Shown in pieces: positions 45,470 through 53,531 of a stretch of DNA of 64,000 nt. This DNA comes from Pseudomonadota bacterium (GTDB lineage Bacteria > Pseudomonadota > Alphaproteobacteria > Rhodospirillales > Magnetospirillaceae), in the NCBI GenBank assembly GCA_021781575.1, contig JAJXWP010000010.1, positions 48,472 through 112,471 on the forward strand. Reading direction: 5' to 3'. Under the pieces are notes generated by a model. That model had not been told where the DNA came from. It was given only the letters and a program-made list of their open reading frames with translations, and searched no databases. Numbering within the stretch: the stretch's first letter is position 1; each line of letters opens with the position of its first letter. A program made the position numbers and the translations under genes.

Positions 45470-46981
45470 TTGGCCATCGACTGCATTCCGCAAGCCCTGA
45501 AGCTGCGTCGTGATCGGCGCTGGTGGCGGGCCACGGTCGATGACGGCCTCTGGCAGGAGACCGCCGCCGGCCTGGCCGCCGGCCGGTGGACGCTGATCAG
45601 CCTGTGGGGCGAGGCCGAAGGGGTGCGTATGGCGCTTGCCGACGAGGCCTATGGCGAGATCGGCGTGGTCAGCCTTCCTTGTCCCGAACGGCGGTTCCCT
45701 TCGGTCGGCCGGCAACATCCGCCGGCACTTCGCCTGGAGCGCGCCGCCCGCGACCTGTTCGGCCTGGAAGCCGACGGGGCGCCGGACCACCGGCCCTGGC
45801 TCGATCACGGCCGTTGGGGAGTGCGCTACCCGCTGGGTCTCGCCAAGCCCGACAGTGCCGCAACACCCTATGAGTTCCTGCCGGTACAGGGCGAGGGGGT
45901 GCACCAGATTCCGGTGGGGCCGATCCATGCCGGCATCATCGAACCGGGGCATTTCCGCTTTTCGGTGAACGGCGAGACGGTGGTGCGTCTCGAGCAGCGG
46001 CTGGGCTATGTGCACAAGGGAATCGAGGGACTGATGGCCGGCACCGATCCGGTATCCGCCGTCCGCCTGGCCGGCCGAGCCAGCGGCGATAGCACGGTGG
46101 CCTTCGCCCTGGCGTTCTGTCAGGCAGGGGAGGCGGCGATGGGGATCGATGTTCCCCGCCGCGCCGTCTGGCTGCGCGCCCTGATGGCCGAACTGGAGCG
46201 CCTGGCCAACCATTTCGGCGATATCGGTGCCATCTGCAACGACGCCGCCTTCGCCATCCTGCAGGCCCGCTTCGCCTTGCTGCGAGAGGAAGTCCTGCGG
46301 GCTGCCGCCGACTGCTTCGGGCATCGCCTGATGATGGACCGTATCCTGCCCGGCGGGACGGCTGTCGACTTGCCGGCCGACGGACCGCGGAGGCTGGCGC
46401 GGCTGGTTGAGATGGTGCGGCGGCAACTTCCGCGCCTGGTGGAGCTTTACGAGAACACCGCCTCGTTGAAAGGGCGGACGGTGGGCACCGGCCTGCTCTC
46501 GCCAGAGCTGGCCCGGCGCTTCGGTGCCGGCGGCTATATCGGGCGGGCATCCGGCCGCCAGATCGATGCCCGGCTACACCCAGGCTACCCGCCTTACGAC
46601 CAATTGACCTTCGAGGTGCCCGTGCTGAACAGCGGTGACGTCAACGCCCGGGTGTGGGTGCGGATCAGCGAGGTCGAGCAGAGCCTTGGCCTGGTCGAGC
46701 AGATCCTCGGCGCACTGCCAGACGGCCCGACACGCGGCGAGGCCGCGGCTGGCCAGGGGGAGCAAGCGGCAGAAGGCGGCGCGTTGGTCGAAGGATTCCG
46801 CGGCGACATCTTCGTCTGGCTGCGGCTGGGAGGCGACGGCCGGGTCGAACGCTGCCATCTGCGCGACCCGTCCTGGTTCCAGTGGCCGCTGCTGGAGGCC
46901 GCCATCGAAGGCAACATCGTCGCCGACTTTCCTCTGTGCAACAAGTCGTTCAACTGTTCCTATTCCGGCCAAGACGGTTAG
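45470..46981 (+). CDS. hyfG: Hydrogenase-4-like large subunit (HyfG-like) lacking [NiFe] ligands
   Basis: 503-residue fusion of a NuoC-like domain (about 1-120) and a NuoD/hydrogenase-large-like domain. The start is TTG 45470 behind GAGGGGAG. In true HycE/HyfG the Ni is held by two CxxC pairs. Here the first pair site, after HKGIEGLMAGTD, reads AGRASGDSTVAF with no Cys. The C-terminal site reads LCNKSFNCSYSGQDG with no CxxC and no cleaved tail after it. NiFe active-site assembly is therefore impossible. These are the hallmarks of Ehr complexes of unknown substrate; HyfI keeps its Fe-S ligands. Confidence 0.9.
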   Translation: MAIDCIPQALKLRRDRRWWRATVDDGLWQETAAGLAAGRWTLISLWGEAEGVRMALADEAYGEIGVVSLPCPERRFPSVGRQHPPALRLERAARDLFGLEADGAPDHRPWLDHGRWGVRYPLGLAKPDSAATPYEFLPVQGEGVHQIPVGPIHAGIIEPGHFRFSVNGETVVRLEQRLGYVHKGIEGLMAGTDPVSAVRLAGRASGDSTVAFALAFCQAGEAAMGIDVPRRAVWLRALMAELERLANHFGDIGAICNDAAFAILQARFALLREEVLRAAADCFGHRLMMDRILPGGTAVDLPADGPRRLARLVEMVRRQLPRLVELYENTASLKGRTVGTGLLSPELARRFGAGGYIGRASGRQIDARLHPGYPPYDQLTFEVPVLNSGDVNARVWVRISEVEQSLGLVEQILGALPDGPTRGEAAAGQGEQAAEGGALVEGFRGDIFVWLRLGGDGRVERCHLRDPSWFQWPLLEAAIEGNIVADFPLCNKSFNCSYSGQDG

Positions 46982-47006
46982 CCAGCGAGATATTCATAGG
47001 TTTCCC

Positions 47007-47525
47007 ATGCGAAAGCTGTTGTTCGAGGGACTTTTCCAATCGCCGTTGACCGAACCGCCGCCCGCGGCCGAAGCGGTGGCGGCATTCGACCTGGCCGGCC
47101 GGCTGGATCGCGCCGCGCGGCGCAGGCTGGGGCGCAGCCTCGCCATCCGGCATGTCGATGTCGGCTCCTGCAACGGATGCGAGCTGGAATTGCACGCCCT
47201 CGGCAACGCGTTTTACGACCTGGAGCGCTTCGGCCTGCGGTTCGTCGCTTCGCCCCGGCATGCCGATGTGCTGATGGTGACCGGGCCCATGTGCAAGAAC
47301 ATGGGCGAGGCCCTGGAACGCACCTGGCGCGCCACACCGGATCCCAAATGGGTGATCGCCGTCGGCGATTGCGCCGTTGACGGCGGGGTGTTCGCCGGCG
47401 GCTATGCCTGCCATGGCGGCATAGCCGCCCTGGTACCCGTGGATCTGCAGTTGCGGGGATGCCCGCCGCAGCCCCTCGACCTGCTCGCCGGGTTGCTCAA
47501 CCTGATCGAAGAGAATGCCCGGTAG
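47007..47525 (+). CDS. hyfI: Hydrogenase-4-like small subunit (HyfI/NuoB-like)
   Basis: 172-residue Fe-S subunit, last gene of the operon, 25 bases after hyfG. It retains the ligands of the proximal [4Fe-4S] cluster: GSCNGCELEL, GDCAVDGGVF and RGCPPQPLDLL, plus GPMCKNM. Electrons could therefore reach the modified large subunit. No HyfA/HyfH-type ferredoxin subunit is encoded in the operon, so the electron donor or acceptor must come from elsewhere. Confidence 0.93.
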   Translation: MRKLLFEGLFQSPLTEPPPAAEAVAAFDLAGRLDRAARRRLGRSLAIRHVDVGSCNGCELELHALGNAFYDLERFGLRFVASPRHADVLMVTGPMCKNMGEALERTWRATPDPKWVIAVGDCAVDGGVFAGGYACHGGIAALVPVDLQLRGCPPQPLDLLAGLLNLIEENAR

Positions 47526-47551
47526 GGTGGCTGTCAGTGCACTAGCCCGGG

Positions 47552-48172
47552 TCAGCGGTGGTTGAGGTAGAATGCCACGGCTTGCGCCCGGTTTCCCAGC
47601 CCCAGCTTGTCGTAAAGATGCTTCAGGTGGAACTTCACGGTGTTGAGGGAAATGTTGTTCTGCCGGGCGATCTGCCGGTTGGTCAGTCCCCCCGCCAGCG
47701 CCACCAGAAGTTCGCATTCCCGCCGCGTCAGGCTGGCCAGCGGATCCGATGACAAGGTGTTGACGTCGATGAAGGGAAACACCATGCGCCCTGCAGCCAC
47801 CGTGAGGAGCGTCTCGATCAGTTGTTCAGGCGATTCGCGCTTCGAGGCGAAACCGGCGGCCCCCAGGGCCATCGCCTGGCGAGGCAGATCGGCATTGGGG
47901 CTGCCCGTGTAGACGATGATCCGCGGCGCATCGCCGCGCCCGCGCAGACTCCGCAGCACGTCCGACCCGTCCAGTTCGGGCATTTCCCACCCGATCAGGC
48001 CGATGTCGAACGGCACCTGGCCGATCAATTCGAGAAACCGCTTGCCGTTATCGACGGCCGCGGCGACATGCAACTGGTCGTTCCCTTCGAGCAGTGCGGT
48101 CAGGCCGGACCGCAACAGAGGGTTCTTCTCGGCGATGGCTACTCTGATTGCGCGGCCTCCTTGCACGCACAT
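47552..48172 (-). CDS. LuxR/NarL-type regulator with degenerate receiver
   Basis: 206-residue regulator with an N-terminal receiver-like domain and a C-terminal LuxR helix-turn-helix (LTRRECELLVALAGGLTNRQI, NISLNTVKFHLKHLYDKL). The phospho-acceptor Asp of the receiver is replaced by Gly61 (FDIGLIGWEMPELDG), and the acidic pair is reduced to Glu-Lys (AIAEKNP), while the Thr (VYTGS) and Lys (SKRESP) remain. Phosphorylation-independent signalling is likely. A strong AAGGAGG sits 7 bases before ATC at codon 9, hinting at a later unusual start. It converges on hyfI, 26 bases apart. Confidence 0.9.
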   Translation of the reverse strand: MCVQGGRAIRVAIAEKNPLLRSGLTALLEGNDQLHVAAAVDNGKRFLELIGQVPFDIGLIGWEMPELDGSDVLRSLRGRGDAPRIIVYTGSPNADLPRQAMALGAAGFASKRESPEQLIETLLTVAAGRMVFPFIDVNTLSSDPLASLTRRECELLVALAGGLTNRQIARQNNISLNTVKFHLKHLYDKLGLGNRAQAVAFYLNHR

Positions 48173-48386
48173 CTTGTCCTTCCTCCGCTCCGGCCGGGTT
48201 TTTCCCTGCCAATTTTGCGGGCATTATATTCTCAACCCAGGGTGAAGGGGTAGGTGGATTTTGTCTTATCCCTTGTGCCAGCTCGAAGGGGTTGGGCACA
48301 TACCTCAGCAAGCGACAACATCGTCGCTCAAATGGCCGTCATCCGCCTAATGGGCAAGCGCCCGATCCTACGCGCTGGGCACCGGA

Positions 48387-48896
48387 TCAGGCGGCCGGCA
48401 AAAGGGTAACCCCGTGCCTCGCGGCAATCTCGAAGAGAGTGTCGACGCCCGGCGCCAGCCCCGCCTGGACCATTGCCTGGTGCAGTTCCAGGAACAGCAG
48501 TTCGAAGCCAGGGATCGGCGCCGAAAGCAGCATCAGGCGCGCCTCCTGTGGGCCGGGATTGTAAAGGGCGTGGGGCTGCCCGCGCGGCACCAGAACAAAG
48601 GCGCCCGGATCCAGGCGACGGGTCGTCCGGCCATCTCCGGCTTCGATGAAGATCCTGCCGGTCTGCACATAGATGGCTTCGTCAAAATCCGTATGAATAT
48701 GGCGCAGCGCGCCGTAGCCTCGGGGGGCGACCGCCTGCCGGAAGGCGATACGGCCGGCGCCGGTCGAACGGCGCGCTGCCGTTGCGCCATCCTTGGCGGC
48801 GGTAGCGACCGGGTCGAGCGAGGAGGGGGAAGCAGGGTGTCTGGAGGAGGAGGAGCGTGCGGGAAATTCCTGCCGCAACGGCAGCGATCGGGGCAT
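48387..48896 (-). CDS. Cupin-domain protein
   Basis: Single-domain cupin (169 aa from ATG 48896; a GTG at 48941 would add 15 residues). Motif 1 is GYGALRHIHTDFDEAIYVQTG and motif 2 is GAFVLVPRGQPHALYN, giving the 3-His/1-Glu metal site (His-Ile-His, Glu, His). The N-terminus is Ser/Arg/Ala-rich and poorly conserved. Such small cupins bind metals, sugars or small effectors; no specific function can be named. Confidence 0.8.
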   Translation of the reverse strand: MPRSLPLRQEFPARSSSSRHPASPSSLDPVATAAKDGATAARRSTGAGRIAFRQAVAPRGYGALRHIHTDFDEAIYVQTGRIFIEAGDGRTTRRLDPGAFVLVPRGQPHALYNPGPQEARLMLLSAPIPGFELLFLELHQAMVQAGLAPGVDTLFEIAARHGVTLLPAA

Positions 48897-49048
48897 GATA
48901 CAGGATGATTTTTGGAGATCAAAAAAGCTGGGCGGAGGCACTTAACTCGCCGAAAGGTGCCTCCGCCCGAGTTGACGCCTTCCGCAGGGAACTTGGAGGT
49001 CGTCTGAGTCGGATTCGCGCCCGCAAGCGCAAAGGCAAGGATGAGGGG

Positions 49049-49288
49049 CTAGTCGAGAATGTGCTCGGCGTGCCAGGGATTGACGTGAAAGCCGGCGGCA
49101 AGGCAGCGCACTTCGGGGTGCTCCTGGACATAGAGCAGATCCTCGCCACCGTTCCCCGGGACAAATTCGGCTACGGTATAGGTTGTTCCGCGCTTCAGCG
49201 GCGTGGTCGCCATGTAGGCCTGCGCCTCGGCGGAAAGCCCTTTGCCGGTGTAGGTCACATGAGCACTTCTTCGAACTGGCTGCCTCAT
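49049..49288 (-). CDS. Small hypothetical protein
   Basis: 79-residue protein starting at ATG 49288 behind a strong GGAGGAG. Sequence: basic N-terminus (MRQPVRRSAHVTYTGKG), then SAEAQAYMATTPLKRGTTYTVAEF and DLLYVQEHPEVRCLAAGFHV; no signal peptide and one Cys. No family recognised. The good ribosome-binding site and neighbour-like codon use support a real gene. Confidence 0.6.
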   Translation of the reverse strand: MRQPVRRSAHVTYTGKGLSAEAQAYMATTPLKRGTTYTVAEFVPGNGGEDLLYVQEHPEVRCLAAGFHVNPWHAEHILD

Positions 49289-49494
49289 CGTTGTTTCTCC
49301 TCCTCCAGATATCGAGCCTCGGCAGTGGCCGTTGCCACGCGTGCTCTTGCCCGGAGAATTGCCGATAGCCATAGCGGGTGAAACACCCGGAGGGAGGGGG
49401 GGGATCAGTCGTATGGGGGGGCAAGAAGCAACCCGAAGGGGTGGGCCATTCCCCACCCCGCACGCCTCGCTATTGCCGCTCCCGCCGTGGGGCG

Positions 49495-51453
49495 TCAAGC
49501 AACGCCCCAGGGGCAGTCTTGCTCGGGGCTGAACGACTCGGGGGTGAACTGCCCGGAACGGAGCAGTGCGACGCAGGCCGCGACCGCCTGCGGATCGAAG
49601 AGCGTGCCGCTGCCGCGCTGGAGTTCCTCGATGGCCGCCTCGACGCCGCGGCCGGGCCTGTAGGGGCGGTGGCTCATCATTGCTTCACAGACGTCGGCGA
49701 CGGCGATGACCCGCGCTTCGAGGATGATCTGGTCTCCGGCCAGCCGGTTGGGATAGCCGCTGCCGTCCAGTCGTTCGTGGTGCTGCAGAATCATGGTGGC
49801 GATCGGCCAGGGGAAATCGATGTCGCGAACGATGGCGTGGCCCACCTGGGGATGGGTCTGGATGATTTGGCGTTCCAATTCACCGATGCGGCCCGGGCGG
49901 TTGAGGATCTCGGCGGGAATGTGGATCTTCCCGAGGTCGTGAATTTCCGCCCCCCGCTGTATGCCCACGACCTGTTCTTCCGGCAGCCCCATTTCGAGGG
50001 CGATGGCGTGGGCCAGGCGGCCGACCCGCAGGTGGTGGCCGGCCGTATAGGGATCGCGCGCCTCGATCGTGGTCGCCATCGCGCGGATCGTGTCCTCCAG
50101 GCTTTTCGCCAGTTTGCGTGCGCTGTCGGCTTCCCGCTTGCGGGCCCGCAAGGTGGCGATGCCGAAGGCCAGGTCGCTGGCCAACTCATTCAGGATGTCG
50201 ATCTCGCCTTCGTTGAAACTTCCCGTCTCAGCCGAAAATATGTTGAGCGCTCCAAGTGTTTCCCCTGAAGTGATCAGGGGCAGCGACACGGCGGAGCGGT
50301 AGCCGCATTCGAACGCCCACGGCCGGCAGGGAAAGTCGACCGCGGTGTCGGCGGTGTCGTGGATGACCTGGATGGTCGCCGAGCGCATGGCGCGGCCGAA
50401 GGGGCTCTCGCCGGTCCCGGCCTCTCCCTCGGTGGTCCCCAGGCCGTCGAGAAACCTCGCCGCATTGTCGCCGAACGCCGCTTTCGGTTCCAACTTGCCC
50501 GGCGGATCGGATTGCGGATAGGCGACCCAAGCGAGGGCGAACCCGCCCACCTCGACGACGATCCGGCACATGGTATGGAGCAGGCGATCTTCGTCGTCGG
50601 CTTGCACCAGGGCTTCGTTGCAGCGGCTGAGGGTCCGCAGGAAGCGGTTGCTGCGGCGAAGCGTATCGGCGGCGATGTTGCGCTCGCTCATGTCACGGAC
50701 GACGCCGATGCCGTGCCATCGCCCTTGCAGCAGCACGGCGGAAATCGATACTTCGACCGGAAATTCTGTTCCGTCCCGCCGCAACGCCGAGACCTCGACG
50801 GTCCTGCCGACATAGGCCCCTGCGCCGGTCTCGCGGAATTCCCGCCAGCGGTTGCGGCAGGCGTCGGCATGGCGGGTGGGCGCCAGAACGTCGTGAAGGA
50901 CCCGGCCCGCGATCTCCTCGGCCGCATAGCCGAATGTCCTGGTGGCGGCGCGATTCCAATAAACGACCTTTCCCTCGTCATCGATAATGGCGATGGCGTC
51001 CTGGGCCAGGTCGGCCATCAGCCTGAACTTTTCCTCGCTTTCGGCCAGTTCGATCTCGGCTCGGCGGTACAATTCGCGTCTCCGGGCATTCTCGAGGACC
51101 CGGCGGATCGCCGGCCCGAGCCTGCTCAGCCGATCTTTCGGCACATAGTCGGCGGCGCCCTCATGCAGCATGTTGATGGCGCATTCCTCGCCGACCGCTT
51201 CCGAAACGAAGACGAACGGCACCTCCGGCGCTACCTCGCGGCAGATCGCCAGGGCTGACAGGCCGTCGAAGGCGGGAAGGCGGCAATTGCTGAGAACGAT
51301 GTCGGGGGCGAAATCGGTCAACGCCCTTACAAAGTCCTCACGCAGTTCGACACGGCAGGCGGCGAAGCGGACACCCGCCTTGCGCAATTCCTCTGCGATC
51401 GGCTCGGCATCGCCGCTGGTCTCGAGCATCAGAACGCGCAGATCGTCGCCCAT
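49495..51453 (-). CDS. HD-GYP c-di-GMP phosphodiesterase with receiver, PAS and GAF domains
   Basis: 652-residue cytosolic signalling protein. Order: degenerate receiver (1-125), PAS (about 145-260, GKVVYWNRAATRTFGY), GAF (about 285-430, AVSLPLITSGETLGALNIFS), HD-GYP (about 445-635). The HD-GYP metal and signature residues are intact: HHLRVGRLAH, HDLGKIHIP, HHERLDGSGYP. The receiver has Asn56 in place of the phospho-acceptor Asp (DIVLSNCRLPAFDG), so it probably is not activated by phosphorylation. Predicted to hydrolyse cyclic-di-GMP in response to PAS/GAF ligands. Confidence 0.92.
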   Translation of the reverse strand: MGDDLRVLMLETSGDAEPIAEELRKAGVRFAACRVELREDFVRALTDFAPDIVLSNCRLPAFDGLSALAICREVAPEVPFVFVSEAVGEECAINMLHEGAADYVPKDRLSRLGPAIRRVLENARRRELYRRAEIELAESEEKFRLMADLAQDAIAIIDDEGKVVYWNRAATRTFGYAAEEIAGRVLHDVLAPTRHADACRNRWREFRETGAGAYVGRTVEVSALRRDGTEFPVEVSISAVLLQGRWHGIGVVRDMSERNIAADTLRRSNRFLRTLSRCNEALVQADDEDRLLHTMCRIVVEVGGFALAWVAYPQSDPPGKLEPKAAFGDNAARFLDGLGTTEGEAGTGESPFGRAMRSATIQVIHDTADTAVDFPCRPWAFECGYRSAVSLPLITSGETLGALNIFSAETGSFNEGEIDILNELASDLAFGIATLRARKREADSARKLAKSLEDTIRAMATTIEARDPYTAGHHLRVGRLAHAIALEMGLPEEQVVGIQRGAEIHDLGKIHIPAEILNRPGRIGELERQIIQTHPQVGHAIVRDIDFPWPIATMILQHHERLDGSGYPNRLAGDQIILEARVIAVADVCEAMMSHRPYRPGRGVEAAIEELQRGSGTLFDPQAVAACVALLRSGQFTPESFSPEQDCPWGVA

Positions 51454-51656
51454 TGATCACACTTTGGGGCGGTTGTCCCGCATCGTCCGAGGGATTCCAT
51501 CCCGGCTGACGACATCGACCGGATCATGGCCGAACGGCACGGCAGGCTGGAAGCCTCGGTCATGTCCGTTCGCCCGACTGACGGTCGCAAAGGACAAAAC
51601 AATCCCTCCGCGGCCGCTCGCGCGACCGCGCCCCCGCCGGCCGTCCTGTCCTCTTC

Positions 51657-51929
51657 CTACTTGCGCAGGCTGCGCTGGAACATGCGGTCAGCCTTCTCGT
51701 TGGCCGCCTTGGCGCTGGCCGCGGCCTGCGCCGCTTCGTTGGCCGCCTGGGCGGCGCTGGCCTGAGCACTCTTGGCGGTGTCCAGCGCCTGCTGCGCCGT
51801 TGCCAAAGCCTGGTCGGCCTTGTGGTTGGCCGCCGCGATGGATGCCTTGTCCTCGTCGCTGAGGCTGGCGCAGGCGCCGAGCAGCGCAACGGGAAGGAGC
51901 ACGGTCAGGATTCGGCTGGTGATCGTCAT
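51657..51929 (-). CDS. Alanine-rich lipoprotein (Lpp/OprI-like)
   Basis: 90-residue lipoprotein with signal MTITSRILTVLLPVALLGAC (lipobox LGAC, Cys20). The mature part is one long helix of Ala-rich heptads (AASAKAANEKADRMFQRSL) ending in Arg-Lys, matching the structural pattern of OprI/Lpp alanine-zipper proteins. A terminal Lys could be cross-linked to peptidoglycan by L,D-transpeptidases, two of which follow directly. That link is inference, but the gene neighbourhood is striking. Confidence 0.75.
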   Translation of the reverse strand: MTITSRILTVLLPVALLGACASLSDEDKASIAAANHKADQALATAQQALDTAKSAQASAAQAANEAAQAAASAKAANEKADRMFQRSLRK

Positions 51930-52053
51930 GGTAGTCTCCGCAATTGGACCGGGAGCAATAATCGGGCGACGCGGCCCGATCCCCGGACTATGAGCGGCTT
52001 CATGCTAAGCCAATTGGGGAGGCGGCTTCTTAATCTGGGTTAAGCGAGCCGGT

Positions 52054-52965
52054 TCATTGGCTCGGCCGGGATTCCTTCAGCACCGGGACCGCGATCCCAT
52101 CCCGCCGCGCCTCCGCCGCGTGGATGGCGTACCAGTCGAGATCGGGAGCCGCGCGGCCGGCCGCCTTGATGACCATTTGGTCGGCATCGACCTCTCCGGT
52201 CGTACGCGGCCGCCCGGTCTCCTCCAGGGCATCGGCGTCGGCCTGCCCGGGGTGGATTTCCAGGTACAGTTGCCCGCCCAACCAGCCCACCTTGGCCGGT
52301 TGGTCGACCACCCTGACCGGCGTACCGACCGGGACAAGGCGAAAGAGCCTTTCAATGTCCTCGGGGAGCAGGCGGATGCATCCGTGGCTGTCTCGACGGC
52401 CGATGCTGTATGGGTTGTTGGTTCCGTGGATGGCGTAGCCTCGCCACCCGAGATAAAGCGCGAAGTCACCCATCGGGTTGTCCGGTCCGGCCGGCACGAC
52501 GGCCGGCAGTTCCGGCTTTTCCGCATGTTCCGACGCAGTGGGGATCCATATCGGATGGACGCGCTTGCGGACGACCTGCGTGGTTCCCACCGGTGTTTCC
52601 TTTCCTTCGCCGCCGATGCCCAACGGGAAGCTCATTGCTTGGCCGCCGTTCGGCGGGAAATAATAGAGCCGCAGTTCGGCAAGGTTGATGACGATGCCGC
52701 GGCGCGGCGCATCGGGCAGAACGTGCCGGGTCGGCAAGGTCACGGTTCTGCCGACTTCCGGCAGCCAGGGGTCGGCACCGGGATTGGCGGCGCGGATCTC
52801 GACATAGCCAACGTCGTGGTTGCGGGCGATATCCAGCAGCGTATCGTCTGGCTGGACGACATAGGTCATCGGCATGCCGATGACGTCGGCGGCCCCTGCC
52901 GTCGCCGGATAAATCCAGCAGGCGGCCAGCAGCAACAGGCCCATTCGCAAGGTTGACCAAGCCAT
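52054..52965 (-). CDS. L,D-transpeptidase (YkuD) with LysM domain
   Basis: 303-residue secreted protein (ATG 52965). A signal peptide (MAWSTLRMGLLLLAACW) is followed by a LysM domain (about 30-75, TYVVQPDDTLLDIARNHDVGY) and the YkuD catalytic domain. The catalytic motif is IHGTNNPYSIGRRDSHGCIRL with Cys in SHGCIR. It cross-links peptidoglycan or attaches Lpp-type lipoproteins to it. GAGGAAAG precedes the ATG. Its start codon overlaps that of the divergent second L,D-transpeptidase. Confidence 0.92.
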   Translation of the reverse strand: MAWSTLRMGLLLLAACWIYPATAGAADVIGMPMTYVVQPDDTLLDIARNHDVGYVEIRAANPGADPWLPEVGRTVTLPTRHVLPDAPRRGIVINLAELRLYYFPPNGGQAMSFPLGIGGEGKETPVGTTQVVRKRVHPIWIPTASEHAEKPELPAVVPAGPDNPMGDFALYLGWRGYAIHGTNNPYSIGRRDSHGCIRLLPEDIERLFRLVPVGTPVRVVDQPAKVGWLGGQLYLEIHPGQADADALEETGRPRTTGEVDADQMVIKAAGRAAPDLDWYAIHAAEARRDGIAVPVLKESRPSQ

Positions 52966-53467
52966 GTGCTTTCCTCGTTCGGCCGGTTCGCTGTTGCTTG
53001 TCGCCATCATGATAGCATGGCCCCGTCCGTCCGGGGCGTCGTGGTTCCCCGATCCGGATGGAATTGTCATTGTGAAGCATGAACGGATTCTGCAACTGCT
53101 TTACCAGGGCCAGGTCCTGAAGTCCTATCCCATCGCGCTGGGCCGACACCCGATCGGGCCGAAGCGCCAGGAGGGGGACGGGCGCACCCCGGAAGGCTCG
53201 TATGTGATCGACGGTCGCACCGCGAATACCCCCTACCACTTGGCGCTGCACCTCTCCTATCCCAATGCCGCCGACCTCGTCCAGGCCGGCCGTCACAATC
53301 CCGGCGGGGCCATTTTCATCCACGGCATGCCGGCCCGCTTCGGCCGGACCGACCCGGTGCGCTTCTTCGTCGACTGGACCGATGGCTGCATCTCCGTCGG
53401 CAACCATGCCATCGAGGAAATCTGGGCGGTCGTCCGCGACGGCACGACGGTTGAAATCAGGCCGTGA
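52964..53467 (+). CDS. L,D-transpeptidase family protein
   Basis: 167-residue YkuD-type protein. It has a hydrophobic N-terminus (about 8-25), then a compact catalytic domain with IFIHGMPARFG and DWTDGCISVGNHAIEE (Cys in DGCIS). The start codon ATG 52964 shares CATG with the divergent L,D-transpeptidase, leaving no upstream promoter space, so either the start is later or transcription begins inside the partner gene. Family members act on the peptidoglycan cross-links; the substrate of this one is not known. Confidence 0.88.
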   Translation: MCFPRSAGSLLLVAIMIAWPRPSGASWFPDPDGIVIVKHERILQLLYQGQVLKSYPIALGRHPIGPKRQEGDGRTPEGSYVIDGRTANTPYHLALHLSYPNAADLVQAGRHNPGGAIFIHGMPARFGRTDPVRFFVDWTDGCISVGNHAIEEIWAVVRDGTTVEIRP

Positions 53468-53531
53468 CCGGGCAAGGCGCAGGGTGGCGGCGCAGGCCGC
53501 CGCCCCCCATGGGTTGCTTCTCGGTAGGCAA

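Noticed and set aside
40391..47525. Functional [NiFe] hydrogenase
   Set aside because: Both Ni-binding CxxC pairs are missing from the large subunit and no maturation (hyp) genes are in the window.
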